From contig CM055278.1 of NCBI GenBank assembly GCA_029237695.1, positions 77,273,817 to 77,337,816 on the forward strand: a stretch of 64,000 bases of DNA, given 5' to 3'. Below are positions 32,480 through 44,599 of this stretch, in pieces (positions within the stretch are counted from its first letter, which is position 1; each line of letters begins with the position of its first letter). The translations under genes and the position numbers were made by a program. This DNA comes from Conchocele bisecta (Eukaryota; Mollusca; Bivalvia; Lucinida; Thyasiridae). Under the pieces are notes generated by a model that made no database searches, was not told the origin of the DNA, and worked only from the letters and a program-made list of their open reading frames with translations.

Positions 32480-33260
32480 GAGTTGCCATCTCCGCCATCT
32501 ATCAATGTACAAGCCATCATACAGTTTCAGAATTTCGTGTGTTTGACACATACAGCAAATAATATGACATTAAACTAAATCAAATTTGGTGCAATACATA
32601 ATAGATAAATATGACAACGGCGTGCTATAAATAGTATGCCAGCAAACTATACAAAAGACAGGATATCTGAGAATTTCTCCCATCAATCTCAAAATAAATG
32701 TTGATGTGTAAACTTTTCAAGCTGATGCACAGCCTATGTTAGTGTACACGTTATCCATAGGTAATGCTATATTTACTCGCATAGTAGGTGAGTATACACC
32801 AGGGACAATACATTCAGTAAACTGCTTACATGTCACTGGATTTGATAGTTAATAACAGAATACAGTAATAGGTATATATGGTATGTGTTGTGTGGTTTGC
32901 CATGTAAAGTGATACACTGTGTTATTTTCTGTGTATGAGGCTATTTATAATGGTGGTTCATGTTGTTAAAAACACAGAGTGTCCAGAAAACTGACATATT
33001 TTACAGTTTGGTGTAATATAATTCATAGGAGTCCGTTCTCCTGGCTTTTCTGCATGTGATTAGCTACATTATATCATATTTTCTACTTTACATTTTGCGT
33101 TCTTTGTCAAACGGCAGAACAGGTGAAACTGGCTGATGGCTGGAACACACAAAGATGGCCGAGTTCGCAACTCCATGTGCCGTATATATTACAGTAACGA
33201 GGCAGTGTTTACATATACGTTATACATATATTCCATCACATTTCGAAGCAATTATTTTTG
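32480..33260. repeat. Dispersed repeat family 5, copy 2
   Basis: It is collinear with 26850-27560 (GTTTGACACATACAGC, GGATATCTGAGAATTTCT, CTGATGCACAGCCTA, TATTTACTCGCATAGTAGG, AAGATGGCCGAG). This copy lies in the 3' flank of the channel gene, the other in intron 1. Confidence 0.7.
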
Positions 33261-33354
33261 AATCAAATGATGATCTCATATAGAATGGGTCCTTAACTGT
33301 TTACATGTTTCCCTTTCTAAAACCATTTTGTTATGTTGTGCTAATTGATGCAAG

Positions 33355-33590
33355 TAGTATAACTTGAATTAGCCGGCGCCTCAAGGGGGAGCATGAGACA
33401 TGACCTTTAACCTCTGTGACGTCATGGGTTTCCCAGTTCTAAAAAAAGAATACTGGGGTCATTATATTGTTAAACGGTAAATGCCCGTATTCTTTTGATA
33501 GAACTGGGAAAACCGATGACGTCACATAGGCTAAAGGTCATGGTTATTGCCTCTTTGATGCGCGGGCTAATTCAAGCTATACTACTGATG
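33355..33590. mobile_element. MITE, 0.24 kb
   Basis: AGTAGTATAACTTGAATTAG...GGCGCCTCAAGG at the left is inverted with GCCTCTTTGATGCGCGGGCT...AATTCAAGCTATACTACT. The inner halves also pair (GACCTTTAACCTCTGTGACG against CACATAGGCTAAAGGTC; CCCAGTTCTAAAAAAAGAATAC against GTATTCTTTTGATAGAACTGGG). It is a full-length hairpin. Confidence 0.85.
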
Positions 33591-33837
33591 CACTTGTAAG
33601 TTTAATCCATTCATAGCTCGGGTATTTTGGGTGGGGTTGGGTTGGGATGGAAATATACAGAATCATTGTATAACAGCATAACAATAAACACTGTATAAAT
33701 GCCTTAAAACGTGATGCACGTGTATCATAAACAAATAACCGTTAACAATGTGAGAACTGAATGTAAGCTCTAGAAGTAGTAAAGTATATCAGTGCATGTT
33801 GGCAGGTTGTGAAATTTGTGCGCATGTTCAACACCAT

Positions 33838-33875
33838 ATTTGGAAGGAAATGAGCATGCAAATTTCCTTCCAAAT
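33838..33875. repeat. Short palindrome
   Basis: ATTTGGAAGGAAATGAGC pairs with the following GCAAATTTCCTTCCAAAT. The open frame across it (33796-34092) is not recognised as a protein. Confidence 0.7.
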
Positions 33876-34147
33876 ACGTGGTCCCTCAAAAGACACCCAT
33901 CATCCACAGACAGCCGTTGGGTTTCCGCGCAGCTGTGTCATTGCAGCTAAATATGCCGGTGATGTCTACATCACCAGGACCTATCCGTTGAAGCCTCGTA
34001 GATTGGCGGAATCAGAGAGTGATTCCGTCGATCCTCGACGCGCCAACGACCTTTACCAAACCTGTCGCACTCGTCAACTGTTGAAATATTGATACCCTGT
34101 CGTGGTAAACCTAACTTTAGAATCAATCTGATTGTAAACAAATTACT

Positions 34148-34595
34148 TATTATACCCCTCCCCCCCCCCCCCCGGCATGCAACGTATGTCGAGGGGTAAA
34201 TAGTGTCCGTCCGTCCAATTTGCGTTAAATTATACTTTGTATACTTCCTTATCATCATCCCTAGTTTCATTCCATACCACACCCATGCGGCCTTCATGTC
34301 TTAGGTCAAGGTCAAATTACTAAGAAATGTGCTTCCATAAGATTTGCGTTAAAGTTTTCGGGTACTCATTATCTCTCCAATGGTAAGTCGGATTGACTTC
34401 AAACTTCGATACTTCCTTATCATCATCCATGTTTTCATTCCATACCAAACCCATGCGGCCTTCGTGTCCAATGTCAAGGTCAAATGACTTTGAAATTTGC
34501 GCTAAAGATTTTTAAATATGTACGTTAATGTTTTTGTGTGTCGGTCCAGGCGGTGGCCGGGGGTATCCGCGAACCTCTGCTCACTTGCTATAGTT
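34148..34595. repeat. Molluscan dispersed repeat with poly-C head
   Basis: TACCCCTCCCCCC...GAGGGGTAAATAGTGTCCGT forms the hairpin head seen in this repeat class, followed by GTCCGTCC. Two internal units follow with ACTTCCTTATCATCATCC, TTTCATTCCATACCA.ACCCATGCGGCCTTC and AAGGTCAAAT. The end is GGTCCAGGCGGTGGCCGGGG. Confidence 0.75.
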
Positions 34596-34731
34596 AACAA
34601 TTTAAATTCAAATAATAATTAATAAAGGAATAATTGTTGCTCACAATGACGTAATTTGATACTGAGATACTGTGCCCCAATGTAGACCTATTACATAATT
34701 ATTATTATTATATAACACATATTCAGGGCAC

Positions 34732-37700
34732 ATGTGGAAGACTCGGACCTAGGACCCAATACTTGGCTCATTTGAAAAACATTACCCCACCCACCCATTT
34801 CCATACACTATACATTACAGCCTTTTCAAAGTAGACAATATTTTGTGAAAATGTCCAAGACAGGTTTAATTTCGGGCTCAAACACAACAAGTTTGGATTG
34901 TTTCTGCTGTCTATGTCAATAGATTAATGCATTACTGATGCATTAATGATTCCACAGACAGTGAATGAGCCAACCAGAATTACAGACTACACAGCCAACA
35001 TATTGGACCTATTCTTCACCAACAACAAGACCTTGATCAACAAGTGCGAGGTAATTCCAGGCATATCAGACCACGAAACAGTATACGTTGAGTCGAGCAT
35101 GCGACCAATGAGGGCGAAGAAACCACCAAGAACTGTCCATCTGTACAAGAAGGCCAACTACGAGAAAATCAAGGAGGAACTAACAGCCTTTGAACCTATT
35201 TTCAAAGAAGCAACAGACAACAGTAATTCCGACGCAACGTGGTCTATATTCGAGTCAAAACTCAAGAGCCTAATGGACAAGTACATCCCCTCCAAAACTA
35301 TCACTAGCAACAAGGTAAAGAAACCCTGGATAGACCGTACAGTAAAGCGAGAACAGAGGCGACGTAACAAACTATACGCCAAACAGAAGTCCTCGGGCAC
35401 ACACAGAGACAAGAAGCGCTACAAAGAAGCCAAGGCAAATGTGCAGAAGTTGGAAAGGCAGGCATACTGGACACATATCGAAAACCTAATCGAGATAGGC
35501 GATCCAGAGAGCGAACAACCCAGTAAACAGAAGAGGTTCTGGACATACATCAAGGCACAGCGCAAGGACAACAGCGGGGTCTCCCCATTAAAGGACCATG
35601 GAAAACTGTACTCTGATCCAGTCGACAAGGCCAACATACTCAATCAGCAGTACCAGTCAGTGTTTACACGAGAAGACCCCAGCGATATTCCTGAGCCCAA
35701 AGGAACTACATACCCACCAATGCCATCAATAGACATCACTAGCAAGGGGGTATGCAGCCTACTAAGGAAGATGAACCCCCAGAAAGCATCTGGCCCAGAC
35801 CTGATCCCAGCAAGAATCCTTAAAGAATTGGCTAATGAGATTGCACCACTGCTCACCATAGTCTACAGGAAATGCATGGCATCAGGAACGGCACCTTCAG
35901 TCTGGAAAACCGCAACAGTCACGGCAATCTTCAAGAAAGGCGACAAGTTCAAGGCCAGTAATTATATACCTGTCTCTCTCACCTGTCTATGTTGTAAGGT
36001 CCTGGAGCACATACTAGTCAGCAACATCTCCAAACACCTCAACAAATACAGCATCCTCACCGACTGCCAACACGGGTTCAGAGCAAGACGAAGCTGCGAA
36101 ACACAGCTACTAACCCTGGTACACGAGCTGGCAACATCCCTTGACAGAGGAAAACAAACCGACATCGCCATCTTGGACTTTAGTAAGGCGTTTGACAAGG
36201 TCCCACATGAGCGTCTGATGCGAAAACTAGACCACTATGGTATACGGAACAACACACACCAGTGGATCCGGTCATTCTTATCAGATCGAACACAAAAGGT
36301 AGTAGTCGACGGAGCAACATCAGATACTGCACCAGTCGTTAGCGGTGTGCCACAGGGTAGCGTCCTTGGTCCCATGCTCTTCCTACTATTTATCAACGAC
36401 CTTCCAGACTGTGTGAAATCCCCGACTAGACTTTTTGCTGATGACTGCGTCATTTACAGAGAAATAAACTCACAAGAGGACTGCAAACTCCTACAAGAAG
36501 ACCTTCAACACCTTACTGTTTGGGAAAAGACCTGGGGTATGTGCTTCCATCCCGAAAAATGCAGTGTCATGCGCATCACCAGATCCAGATCACCCACTAC
36601 GTACAACTATACGCTCAAGGGTCACCAGATGATGACAGAAGACACCTCCAAGTAATTGGGAGTCGAACTATCGAGCGACTTGACATGGAAGTCACATATT
36701 GACAAGACGGTCAAGAAGGGCAACAGCGCACTAGGGTTCCTGAGAAGAAACTTGAGAATCAGTAACGAGAAGACCAAGTCATCCGCATACTTCTCACTAG
36801 TGCGACCAGGCCTCGAATACTGTTCGTCAGTATGGAACCCACATACCCAGTCACTGATTTACAAGCTGGAGATGGTACAGCGGAGGGCTGCCCGGTACGC
36901 GACAAATCGCTACAGAAATACCAGCAGTGTGGGTACCATGCTGGACCACCTACAATGGGAAACGCTTGAGAACAGAAGAGCCAAAACACAGTTGACCCTA
37001 CTATACAAGATAGTCAACAACCTTGTAGAGATCCCAGAGACAGGTTACCTGACACCAGCCTCCCGACGTACCAGATCCAGCCATGGCCACAAGTTCCGAC
37101 AGTACTCAGCCTCCTCAGACTCCTTCAAGTTCAGCTACTTCCCAAGGACAGTGAAACTCTGGAACACATTGCCATCCACACTCGCCGATGCTCCCGACTT
37201 GGTATCCTTCAAGCGGGAGCTCGCGACATTCTCCCCGTAAAATGTTAGGGCCCCAAACTACAAGTAATTCTTAGTGATGTGTTAGAGCTGTGCCGGTTGG
37301 GATCTTGTATCCCTTGGCAGCTACTGTAGCCGGATTGGTCTATCACTGAAAGACGAAACGTAGTTTGGAAACTTTTCTTTCTCTCTCTCTGTTACACATC
37401 ACACCTTTTATTTATACGTCCGGTATCGACCTATACTTCTAACTGTTCTATTTTCCTTTATACTTAATCTTATTCTTACCCGATCGCACCGTCATCTAAT
37501 AGTCAAATGTGACTGTATTGACGTACCATATAGATAGATTAGGCAACCAAATATATTCACTTTAAACATCTGTGTTTTATTACACACATTTTAGCTACCA
37601 ACGTCACAGAGGAATTTCTCTCTCCGAAACAATTCCACACAATCAGCTTCACGCATCGCCAGCTCATTGGTTGAACTAATATAGGAGTATTTATTATACT

Positions 37701-38310
37701 CCAGTTCGGGTTTTCCCCATTATTGATCATTCTGCGAATATAACAAAGGAATCCGAAAGTAAAGTTCCCGGAAGGCTATGTCGAAATGTTGAGACACAAA
37801 TCAAAATAAAAGGAAAAGGACGTTTTAGATAATTCAAGGCTAGTGGATGATACTTTTTAGTCACAAATTGTAACATTTGAGTTACTGATATTTATTGCAG
37901 TGATCCACGTCAATATGTTGAAACTGTAATGGAATGTCGGCCCGATTTAACACGTAATTTATGTTTCCACAGCCCACAAAAATGTGTGACATTTATTCGG
38001 ACATACAAGTATCGCCTTGTCTGTGGTAGCTAATTTGCCCGTAACTAGCGAAATGCTACAAGCAGATGCTTGAAGTGAATATATATTGAAGACCTACGAC
38101 ATTTATCGATTACCAGAGACACAAGTCAGCAGAAAAATCGAAATGTGTGGTGTTTGAGCGAGCCTGAAAATACGGCATTTTTGCGAAGCTGTTTCCTACC
38201 TTGAAAAGGCTGTAATGTATAGTGTGACTATGTAAATGAGTGGGTGGGTAACGTTTTTCAAATGAGCAAAGTATTGGGTCCTAGGTGTGAGTCTTCCACC
38301 TGTGATTCGG
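34732..38310. mobile_element. 3.6-kb region bounded by about 105-bp inverted repeats and holding a LINE
   Basis: The left arm (34732-34836) contains GTGGAAGACTC, CCTAGGACCCAATACTT, GCTCATTTGAAAAAC and ACTATACATTACAGCC. The right arm (38194-38310) carries the reverse complement in the same order, about 90 percent alike by eye. The LINE at 34946-37240 sits between them, probably as an insertion into a DNA element. No transposase is visible. 37330-38190 is otherwise featureless. Confidence 0.75.
34946..37240 (+). pseudogene. Non-LTR retrotransposon (LINE, CR1/Jockey-like), 5'-truncated, one stop
   Basis: The frame opens in the last part of the apurinic-type endonuclease (ILDLFFTNN, GISDHETVYVE). 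It runs through a basic linker to a full reverse transcriptase: GPDLIPARILKELA, VTAIFKKGD, HGFRARRSCETQL, LDFSKAFDKVPHERL, SGVPQGSVLGPMLFLLFIND, and the catalytic FADDCVIY. A single TAA at 36653-36655 interrupts the thumb region. The same frame then continues for 194 codons (LEYCSSVWNPHTQ, RRAARYATNRY, KLWNTLPSTLADAPDL) to the normal stop at 37238-37240. The endonuclease N-terminus is missing, so the copy is dead but young. The tail after the stop shows no poly-A; CTCTCTCTCT follows at 37380. Confidence 0.92.
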
Positions 38311-38551
38311 GGTATGGCATCACGTGGTTTCTAGCGTTTCCGAATGACGTTTTCTGAAATGACATCATTAAAATGTGACGACATTTTTACAGTAGATTTT
38401 ATTTAACAAACGGATGGATTGTGATGATATATAGCATACAAACGATGATGATTTTAAGTGATTTATTGTTGCACTAAAAATTGTTTACAAAACCTTGTAA
38501 CTCTCACGAAGAATCGAGTACCGATTACTTGTTATATTCACGTGCCTTAGA

Positions 38552-39029
38552 TTTAAAGGTACTCAGTAGGCACAAAATAAAAATTTCAGACAAAATTAAC
38601 ATTAATTCACCATTACCCCACGTATTGATTGGCATTATTATACATTTTATATCAGACGTAACATTCCACACTGATATCAGGGGCGATAACCGTGTTTCCT
38701 TAAAATGTTAACGGACTTTACTATTTATACTCTGTATTTATTGTTTGATGTGCAATTATCATACTTTATAATCTGTCGAAAATATTAATATTATTATATT
38801 ATGTAATTAGTATAAATAGTTAAACTAAAATATCCTGCCTCATTTGCATATGAAAATAGCCTGATACCAACGCGAGTCACTATCAGTAAAATCAATATTA
38901 CTAAATGATTATATCTGTATAGCGGCCACTCATAATATTTAGAACTGGTGGAATAGTGACACAATTATACACTTATTTAATTCCCACAAAGAACAGTTTG
39001 TGCCTACTGAGTGGGCATGTACCTTTAAA
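38552..39029. mobile_element. MITE family 3, uninterrupted copy, 478 bp
   Basis: The ends TTTAAAGGTACTCAGTAGGC and GCCTACTGAGTGGGCATGTACCTTTAAA are inverted. This copy shows the empty site (ACTGGTGGAATAG, about 38943-38956) of the insertion at 19966-21909. It is non-coding. Confidence 0.88.
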
Positions 39030-39348
39030 CGACAGAGGTCCCCAGGGTGTCCGGCTTATATATGTCTCACTGTGAATTAGGCATTTGATCATTCTGATCA
39101 ATAGTTGTGTGCTATGTGATCACGAACAGACGTTATCACCTCAGATAAATGACCAAGAGACTCATCACAAATAAGGTCACGGGTGTTTTCTTCGTGTCCG
39201 GTTTAGAGGGGTTTAGAGTGGTTCCACTGTATTTACTAGTTGAGACATAAATGGATATATAAATGAATTCTGCTAAAAGTCGCTTTTTTGAAGATTCACA
39301 TAATATAAGGCCACAAAATCAACTTTGCATTGGAAATAATTAAAAATA

Positions 39349-39551
39349 CAGTGGAACCTGTCTAAACCGGACACTCTGGCGAGCCCATTGCGTTTAATGT
39401 GGATGGGTTTCATTTTCAATAATGTCATTGTCGTGTATTTTCATTATTGAAAATGGCAAAAACATGTTCATAGAGTGCTTAATTACAATTGAGCCTCTCT
39501 AACCGGACACCCTGGAGACACCCTGGTGTCCGGTTTAGAGAGATACCACTG
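39349..39551. mobile_element. Tc1/mariner-type MITE, 203 bp, TSD TA
   Basis: The ends CAGTGGAACCTGTCTAAACC and GGTTTAGAGAGATACCACTG are inverted and flanked by TA on both sides. An end-only relative lies at 39195-39232 (GTGTCCGGTTTAGAGG...CCACTGTA). TA duplication and CAGTGG ends are typical of Tc1/mariner-derived MITEs. Confidence 0.82.
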
Positions 39552-39559
39552 TATATATA

Positions 39560-40500
39560 GGCACAAGATGAACTTTGCATTGAAAATAATTAAAAATATA
39601 CTATTCGGTAAATGTAGGCAAGTCGGCTATGAATTATGTAAATATACAAATGTATTACAGTAATATATTCTGACTTGCTTAAATTTACCCAGTCATTCAA
39701 TGCACTATTTCATCTTGTCAATTATTGTTTGGAATGCGACTATATATAAATGGCTATTCAAAGCCATTTAACATATTGTGTTGAACTTTCTCCGGCAAAT
39801 ATTTAAATTTATTTACTAAATACAAGTACATATTTCGTAGTAGTGAACTATGGTTATGTGAGCCATCATGATGACGGAGAGTGAGCGTTCTTGCTACGAC
39901 CGCTGATCCCATCATTAGATTGACGGTCGCAGTAAGAATACCCACTACACTAACATATTAATGATGGCCCATCAGCGTGATGATCTGTAGCATTGCCGAT
40001 ATCAGTGTGGTTCCTGACCAGACTTCATCATGTTCATAGATGCATGTAGGCTGATCTGGCGCCGCACTGGCTGTATATGTTACTATACACGTCTTCCATC
40101 ATGCGTCTCATAGTACCCATAGCCGCAACATACCAACTACTTATAAGTATTATTATTGTATGTACTTCTCTTCTTTTATATGCATGTATATGTCAGTGCA
40201 CCACCAGCCTCTGTTAGATGCCTGTTCAGTAATCAAACATGTAGTATTGTTATATTATGTAACAAGTTGCACTTTAAAAATAAATTATCTGTCTATCGAC
40301 ATGTATCTAAATTATTTGTATACGTATATTCAATATCGGCCGAAGGCTTTATAAGCGAAAGGGTGAAAGTTTTCATATCCCGCTATAGTCCGATAAAGAA
40401 AGCCTAACAAATCCACTGAGGTTGGACAAAATTGCAACATTTAGTTTCGCAACTGTTTTCAAGTCTTTGATATTAGTTATTGAAGAAAAACAAATGTTTG
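39560..40500. other. Unannotated intergenic stretch
   Basis: No gene or repeat is supported. Open frames near 40156-40407 are AT-rich chance frames. Confidence 0.45.
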
Positions 40501-40519
40501 CAAAATCTACCTTGAGGAA

Positions 40520-43390
40520 ATACCTGGAACTAGCTCATATCCAAGATGGCCGCCATTGAAATGAAGCAAAAAACAAAGTCATAAATTATTTTTGGCGTTC
40601 TAGGCAACCCGGAATCCATAATGGCCACAAAGATATATGTAAAATAACACGCTTTTGACAATTGATGAAAACATATTGAAAACATATTTTGAAAATATGT
40701 CTGCCAAAATATAAATTGGGGAAGCTCCCTAAATTAGGTGAATTCCAAGATGGCCGCCATTGCAATAAAAAACAATCTCTATGTAAAAGACAGGTAAAAC
40801 TAATCTATAACGCAGACACATGTCACATTTATTTATATGTTAATGCTGAACATAAATGCAAATTTATTTTTAATTAATTTTGAAAGTTATAATCAACCAA
40901 AATCCAAGATGGCCGCCAAAATGTAGAAAGAACAGTATCAATATTGTACTGAGTAAGGCCAACACAAATATGATTGCCCCTGTTGGACAATTTTCCTTCA
41001 AGCAATTTCATATCAGTGATATGTCTGTATCATAATTAAAATAAAAAGATCACAATATACCATAAAAACGCATGATAGCTCTCAATCAAGATGGCTGCCA
41101 TTGAAGCAAGTAGTCAAACCACGAAGAAGGATGTCAACCGTATTTGTCAAATTTAATTCAAAGATTGTTGGTGAAATGTTCATCATGTTATATACATGTA
41201 TATAAATAAATATATGCAGGTTCAACCCAATATGTTTGACATTTGTAAGTCATGTCCTAAATAATTCAAAATGACCACCAAAATTACCAAGACGACGAAT
41301 TCAGTCTATGTAGTATGTCAAATCATTCATTGGATTAGGTGGTGAAATTCTATTCATTATGTTAACACAGTGACAGACAATGCTCGATACTAACTAGAGT
41401 AGTTTCGCTATTAGGTTTCAGATTAGGTATATCGTTTTGTATTTGTCAGCAATGGGAGATGCCAATAGCAAACAAAGTGTGTGGCTATAATGTAATTAAA
41501 ATGGATAAATAAAGTGGCAATAGTCTCAAAGATAACATGAAATTGTCTGCTACTACACGTAGCCGGAACGACATCGACATTGAGGTGGTAGAGAAGCAAT
41601 ATTAATTACCAATAAATGGAGGTAATATGCCAGTGGTGTCATGGAAATGCTTGATATTCAGATTCTCTAAAATGATATTTCTATCAGTTATGGGTATTGT
41701 GCTATATTTAATTCACACAAGCTGGGACCACTTACCTCATAGAACGATAAGCTGTTAACAGTTATATGTGTTATTCTTTATGTTTTCACCACATATGTCG
41801 TTTTCTATTATATTATACATTATATAGATCTAGTATGTTATATATGCCTTTTCCATCCATTTTATAGTGTAATCAGTCGTCAATTTTCACGATTTTAGCT
41901 CCCGTGGGAAAGTCGTGAACACAAAGTTTTCTGACCGGAATCTAAACATATATACCCAGTGGAGTATTTTAAACCACAGTGCCACGTTTTTCATACATGT
42001 CTTAGCACAAATATATGCAAATTAGCTATGACGTCATAAACACAATGGCATATAACAATATACCGGTTGATATGATAGATATATACCATCCAATTATCGT
42101 GAAATTACTATATATGTACACAGTTAGTATTCGTCGTGTGAATATATATAATTATCTATCATTTGTGTCCGAGGAAAATTCGAATGTTTTGCATCATTTA
42201 GTGGTACAAATAAGTTTGTAAAACGTCAGCATGCTTACTATTAGACACAATGCTACTAATCACGTTGTATTATAACACTATCAAAGCTTATACTTTACTG
42301 TTAGAATGTACTTTATGAGTTACAAAGAGATCAATCAAAATATAAGCATGCATACACACATATAGGTATAAATGTGTAGGCTAAAGGAGTGAAAAAGTAT
42401 GTGTCAATTGAGAACATAGATGTTGTATGTATGTCCAGTGGTGTGATAGTCTTTCAGATATCTAGCGTGGTGCATAGTGTACATGAAAATAGATTGCAGC
42501 GCGCTGTAGACACACGCATTTATCACGTTTTGCATCATATTTATTAGTATTTCTGTCATAATATTTACTGTATCTATAGGTAATATGCTGCAAGAGGTGA
42601 AATTGGGTGATAGCTTGTATGCACCAAGGTGTCTCAGATAGAAACTCAATATACGGTATAATATTAAGAACACAAACAATTTACGTATGTAGTATATATG
42701 TCTCACATCACAGATACATGGCCAATATATTTGAAACCAATAATAATAATATTCACCGTAGTAAACAATGAATAAGTCTAGCAAACTGTGATGTATCACT
42801 GTGCCCGCAATGAACATTTGAGCAGGTAATCAAAATATGGCATGGAAATTAAATTAAATTTTAAAATGTTCAATCAACAGCAATCTACAATCGAATGCAC
42901 ACATCCTTTCAGAACAGATAATAGTATTAGACATAAAATCGCCAAAGATCGGGAAAAAATAAGCCAAAGCTGAAGTGTTCATTAAATTGAATTGATACTC
43001 ATCATTGTCCAGAATATCACTAGGAGAAACATATCCAAACTCCCCAAGAATCCCACTGGAGCTTAATCTAGAATTCAAGATGACACACACGATGGCTGCC
43101 ATAAATGTATTAAACACATTAAGGTGATCATGATGAACATATTCACACATAGGGTGGAAGCATATCACAGAACAATGCATGTATTAACCTTTCAAATAAT
43201 TGTGAGTCGTTTAACCTTTCAAATATCCTAGATGGCTGTCAATATTGCCAACAAACTGCTTTTTAATTGTTTTGGAGTTACATTTACTATTATTAAATCT
43301 TCAATACGTTTATATTTGAAATAATATGGCGTCCAAGGTGGCCGCCATAATTTGAAAATGTTGTCCAATATGCAGAACAGAAGGACACAG
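40520..43390. other. Long AT-rich region with scattered AAGATGGCCGCCAT motifs
   Basis: AAGATGGCCGCCAT or close variants occur near 40546, 40750, 40908, 41092, 43090 and 43340. They have the same style of surrounding sequence as in the nested element at 19966-21909, so this is probably an old relative or several. I could not define its ends. The core matches the YY1 binding consensus. No coding frame is credible; the longest (42404-42817, minus) is AT-driven. Confidence 0.5.
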
Positions 43391-44092
43391 CCCGCATGTT
43401 GATGCTGCCTAGGTTGTTGCTAGTCCAAGCGTGTATTGATAGTCCCAATGTTTAGTAATTGTTTCAGGTTGTATATAGGTGGTTATATACACATGTTCAT
43501 GGTACTTAAAACGTTTAAATCACAATTCGTAAAACCGTTAACGCAATATAATTTGAGAGTGACCTTGTACAGGAAGGTCCAATGGATGTTCTACTGCATG
43601 GATGATAACAAAAACACGTTTGACGTTTCGAATTGACGCGACTTAGTGTTGCAGATCCACATATAAGGTAATTTAAAAAAAAACGGAAAGGTTGTTAAAA
43701 AATGTTATAACGCAATCTGATTATGATTGGATAGATATAAGTGACGTACATTTCGGATGGACACTACCACGGACGGACGTACATATGTCACCATGATCAC
43801 TATGTTTCGCTTTCCACGATGGGCTGGACAAACAATCAATTACTTTAGCTTTCGTCTGGAATTAATTCGCATTATAACTACATTTGTGTATAATGTTTCA
43901 GAAGTATCTTCCTTTTACCGTAATTACATTTATTTACGAGTACATTGTAGACATAACGTATACATTTCGTGTGAAATAAACAATTATTTGTGAGGAAACA
44001 AAGTGTCGTTTTGCCAGTAAGCATATATGTATATGCATATATGCCTACCTTCAACTTATCAGCTTATATTATGATATTGTCAAATCTTATAT
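43391..44092. other. Unannotated intergenic stretch
   Basis: Nothing is recognised. Confidence 0.4.
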
Positions 44093-44285
44093 TTTAAAGG
44101 TACCTACCCACTCAGACGGCACAAACTGTTCTTTATAGGAATTAAATAAGTGTATAATTGTGTCACTATTCCACAAATTCTAAAGATTACGAGTGCCAGT
44201 TATACAGATATAATCATTTAGTAATATTTATTTTAGTAATAGTGACCCGCGGTGGTATCAGGCTATTTTCATATGCAAATGACTA
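44093..44285. mobile_element. MITE family 3, truncated copy, opposite orientation
   Basis: It begins TTAAAGGTACCTACCCACTCA and continues with the reverse complement of the family's right part (AGTGTATAATTGTGTCACTATTCC, TATCAGGCTATTTTCATATGC). The other end is missing. Confidence 0.8.
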
Positions 44286-44599
44286 TATGTTCGTTTTCAA
44301 ATATGGGTTCCACTCCGCTCCAACATATTCCAGGTGGCATATCTTACAAGCGCTTGAAACATGTATTTGAAGCTGATTTCATCTAGGTAAGTATATGTCC
44401 TCCGAATAAGACCCATAATGTTATTTGCTTTTTTGTTTCTGGATATGTTATGCAAAATTCAGTTTATTGTTTATCAAGGCCTTGTGAAACATCTAACTCT
44501 AGTGGTTGTCCCTTATTATTATACAGTATGGTATTGCCGTTCGTTTTCTTGCTTATTTTTGATTGTCTTCACTACTTTATACGTGTTGGGATGAAATTT

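Noticed and set aside
33796..34092. 98-codon open frame as an additional gene or channel exon
   Set aside because: It crosses a palindrome, matches no family I know, and the channel already ends at 32143 with a polyadenylation signal.
42404..42817. 137-codon minus-strand frame
   Set aside because: Amino acid content (Ile, Tyr, Leu) mirrors the AT-rich DNA; no motif and no paralogue.
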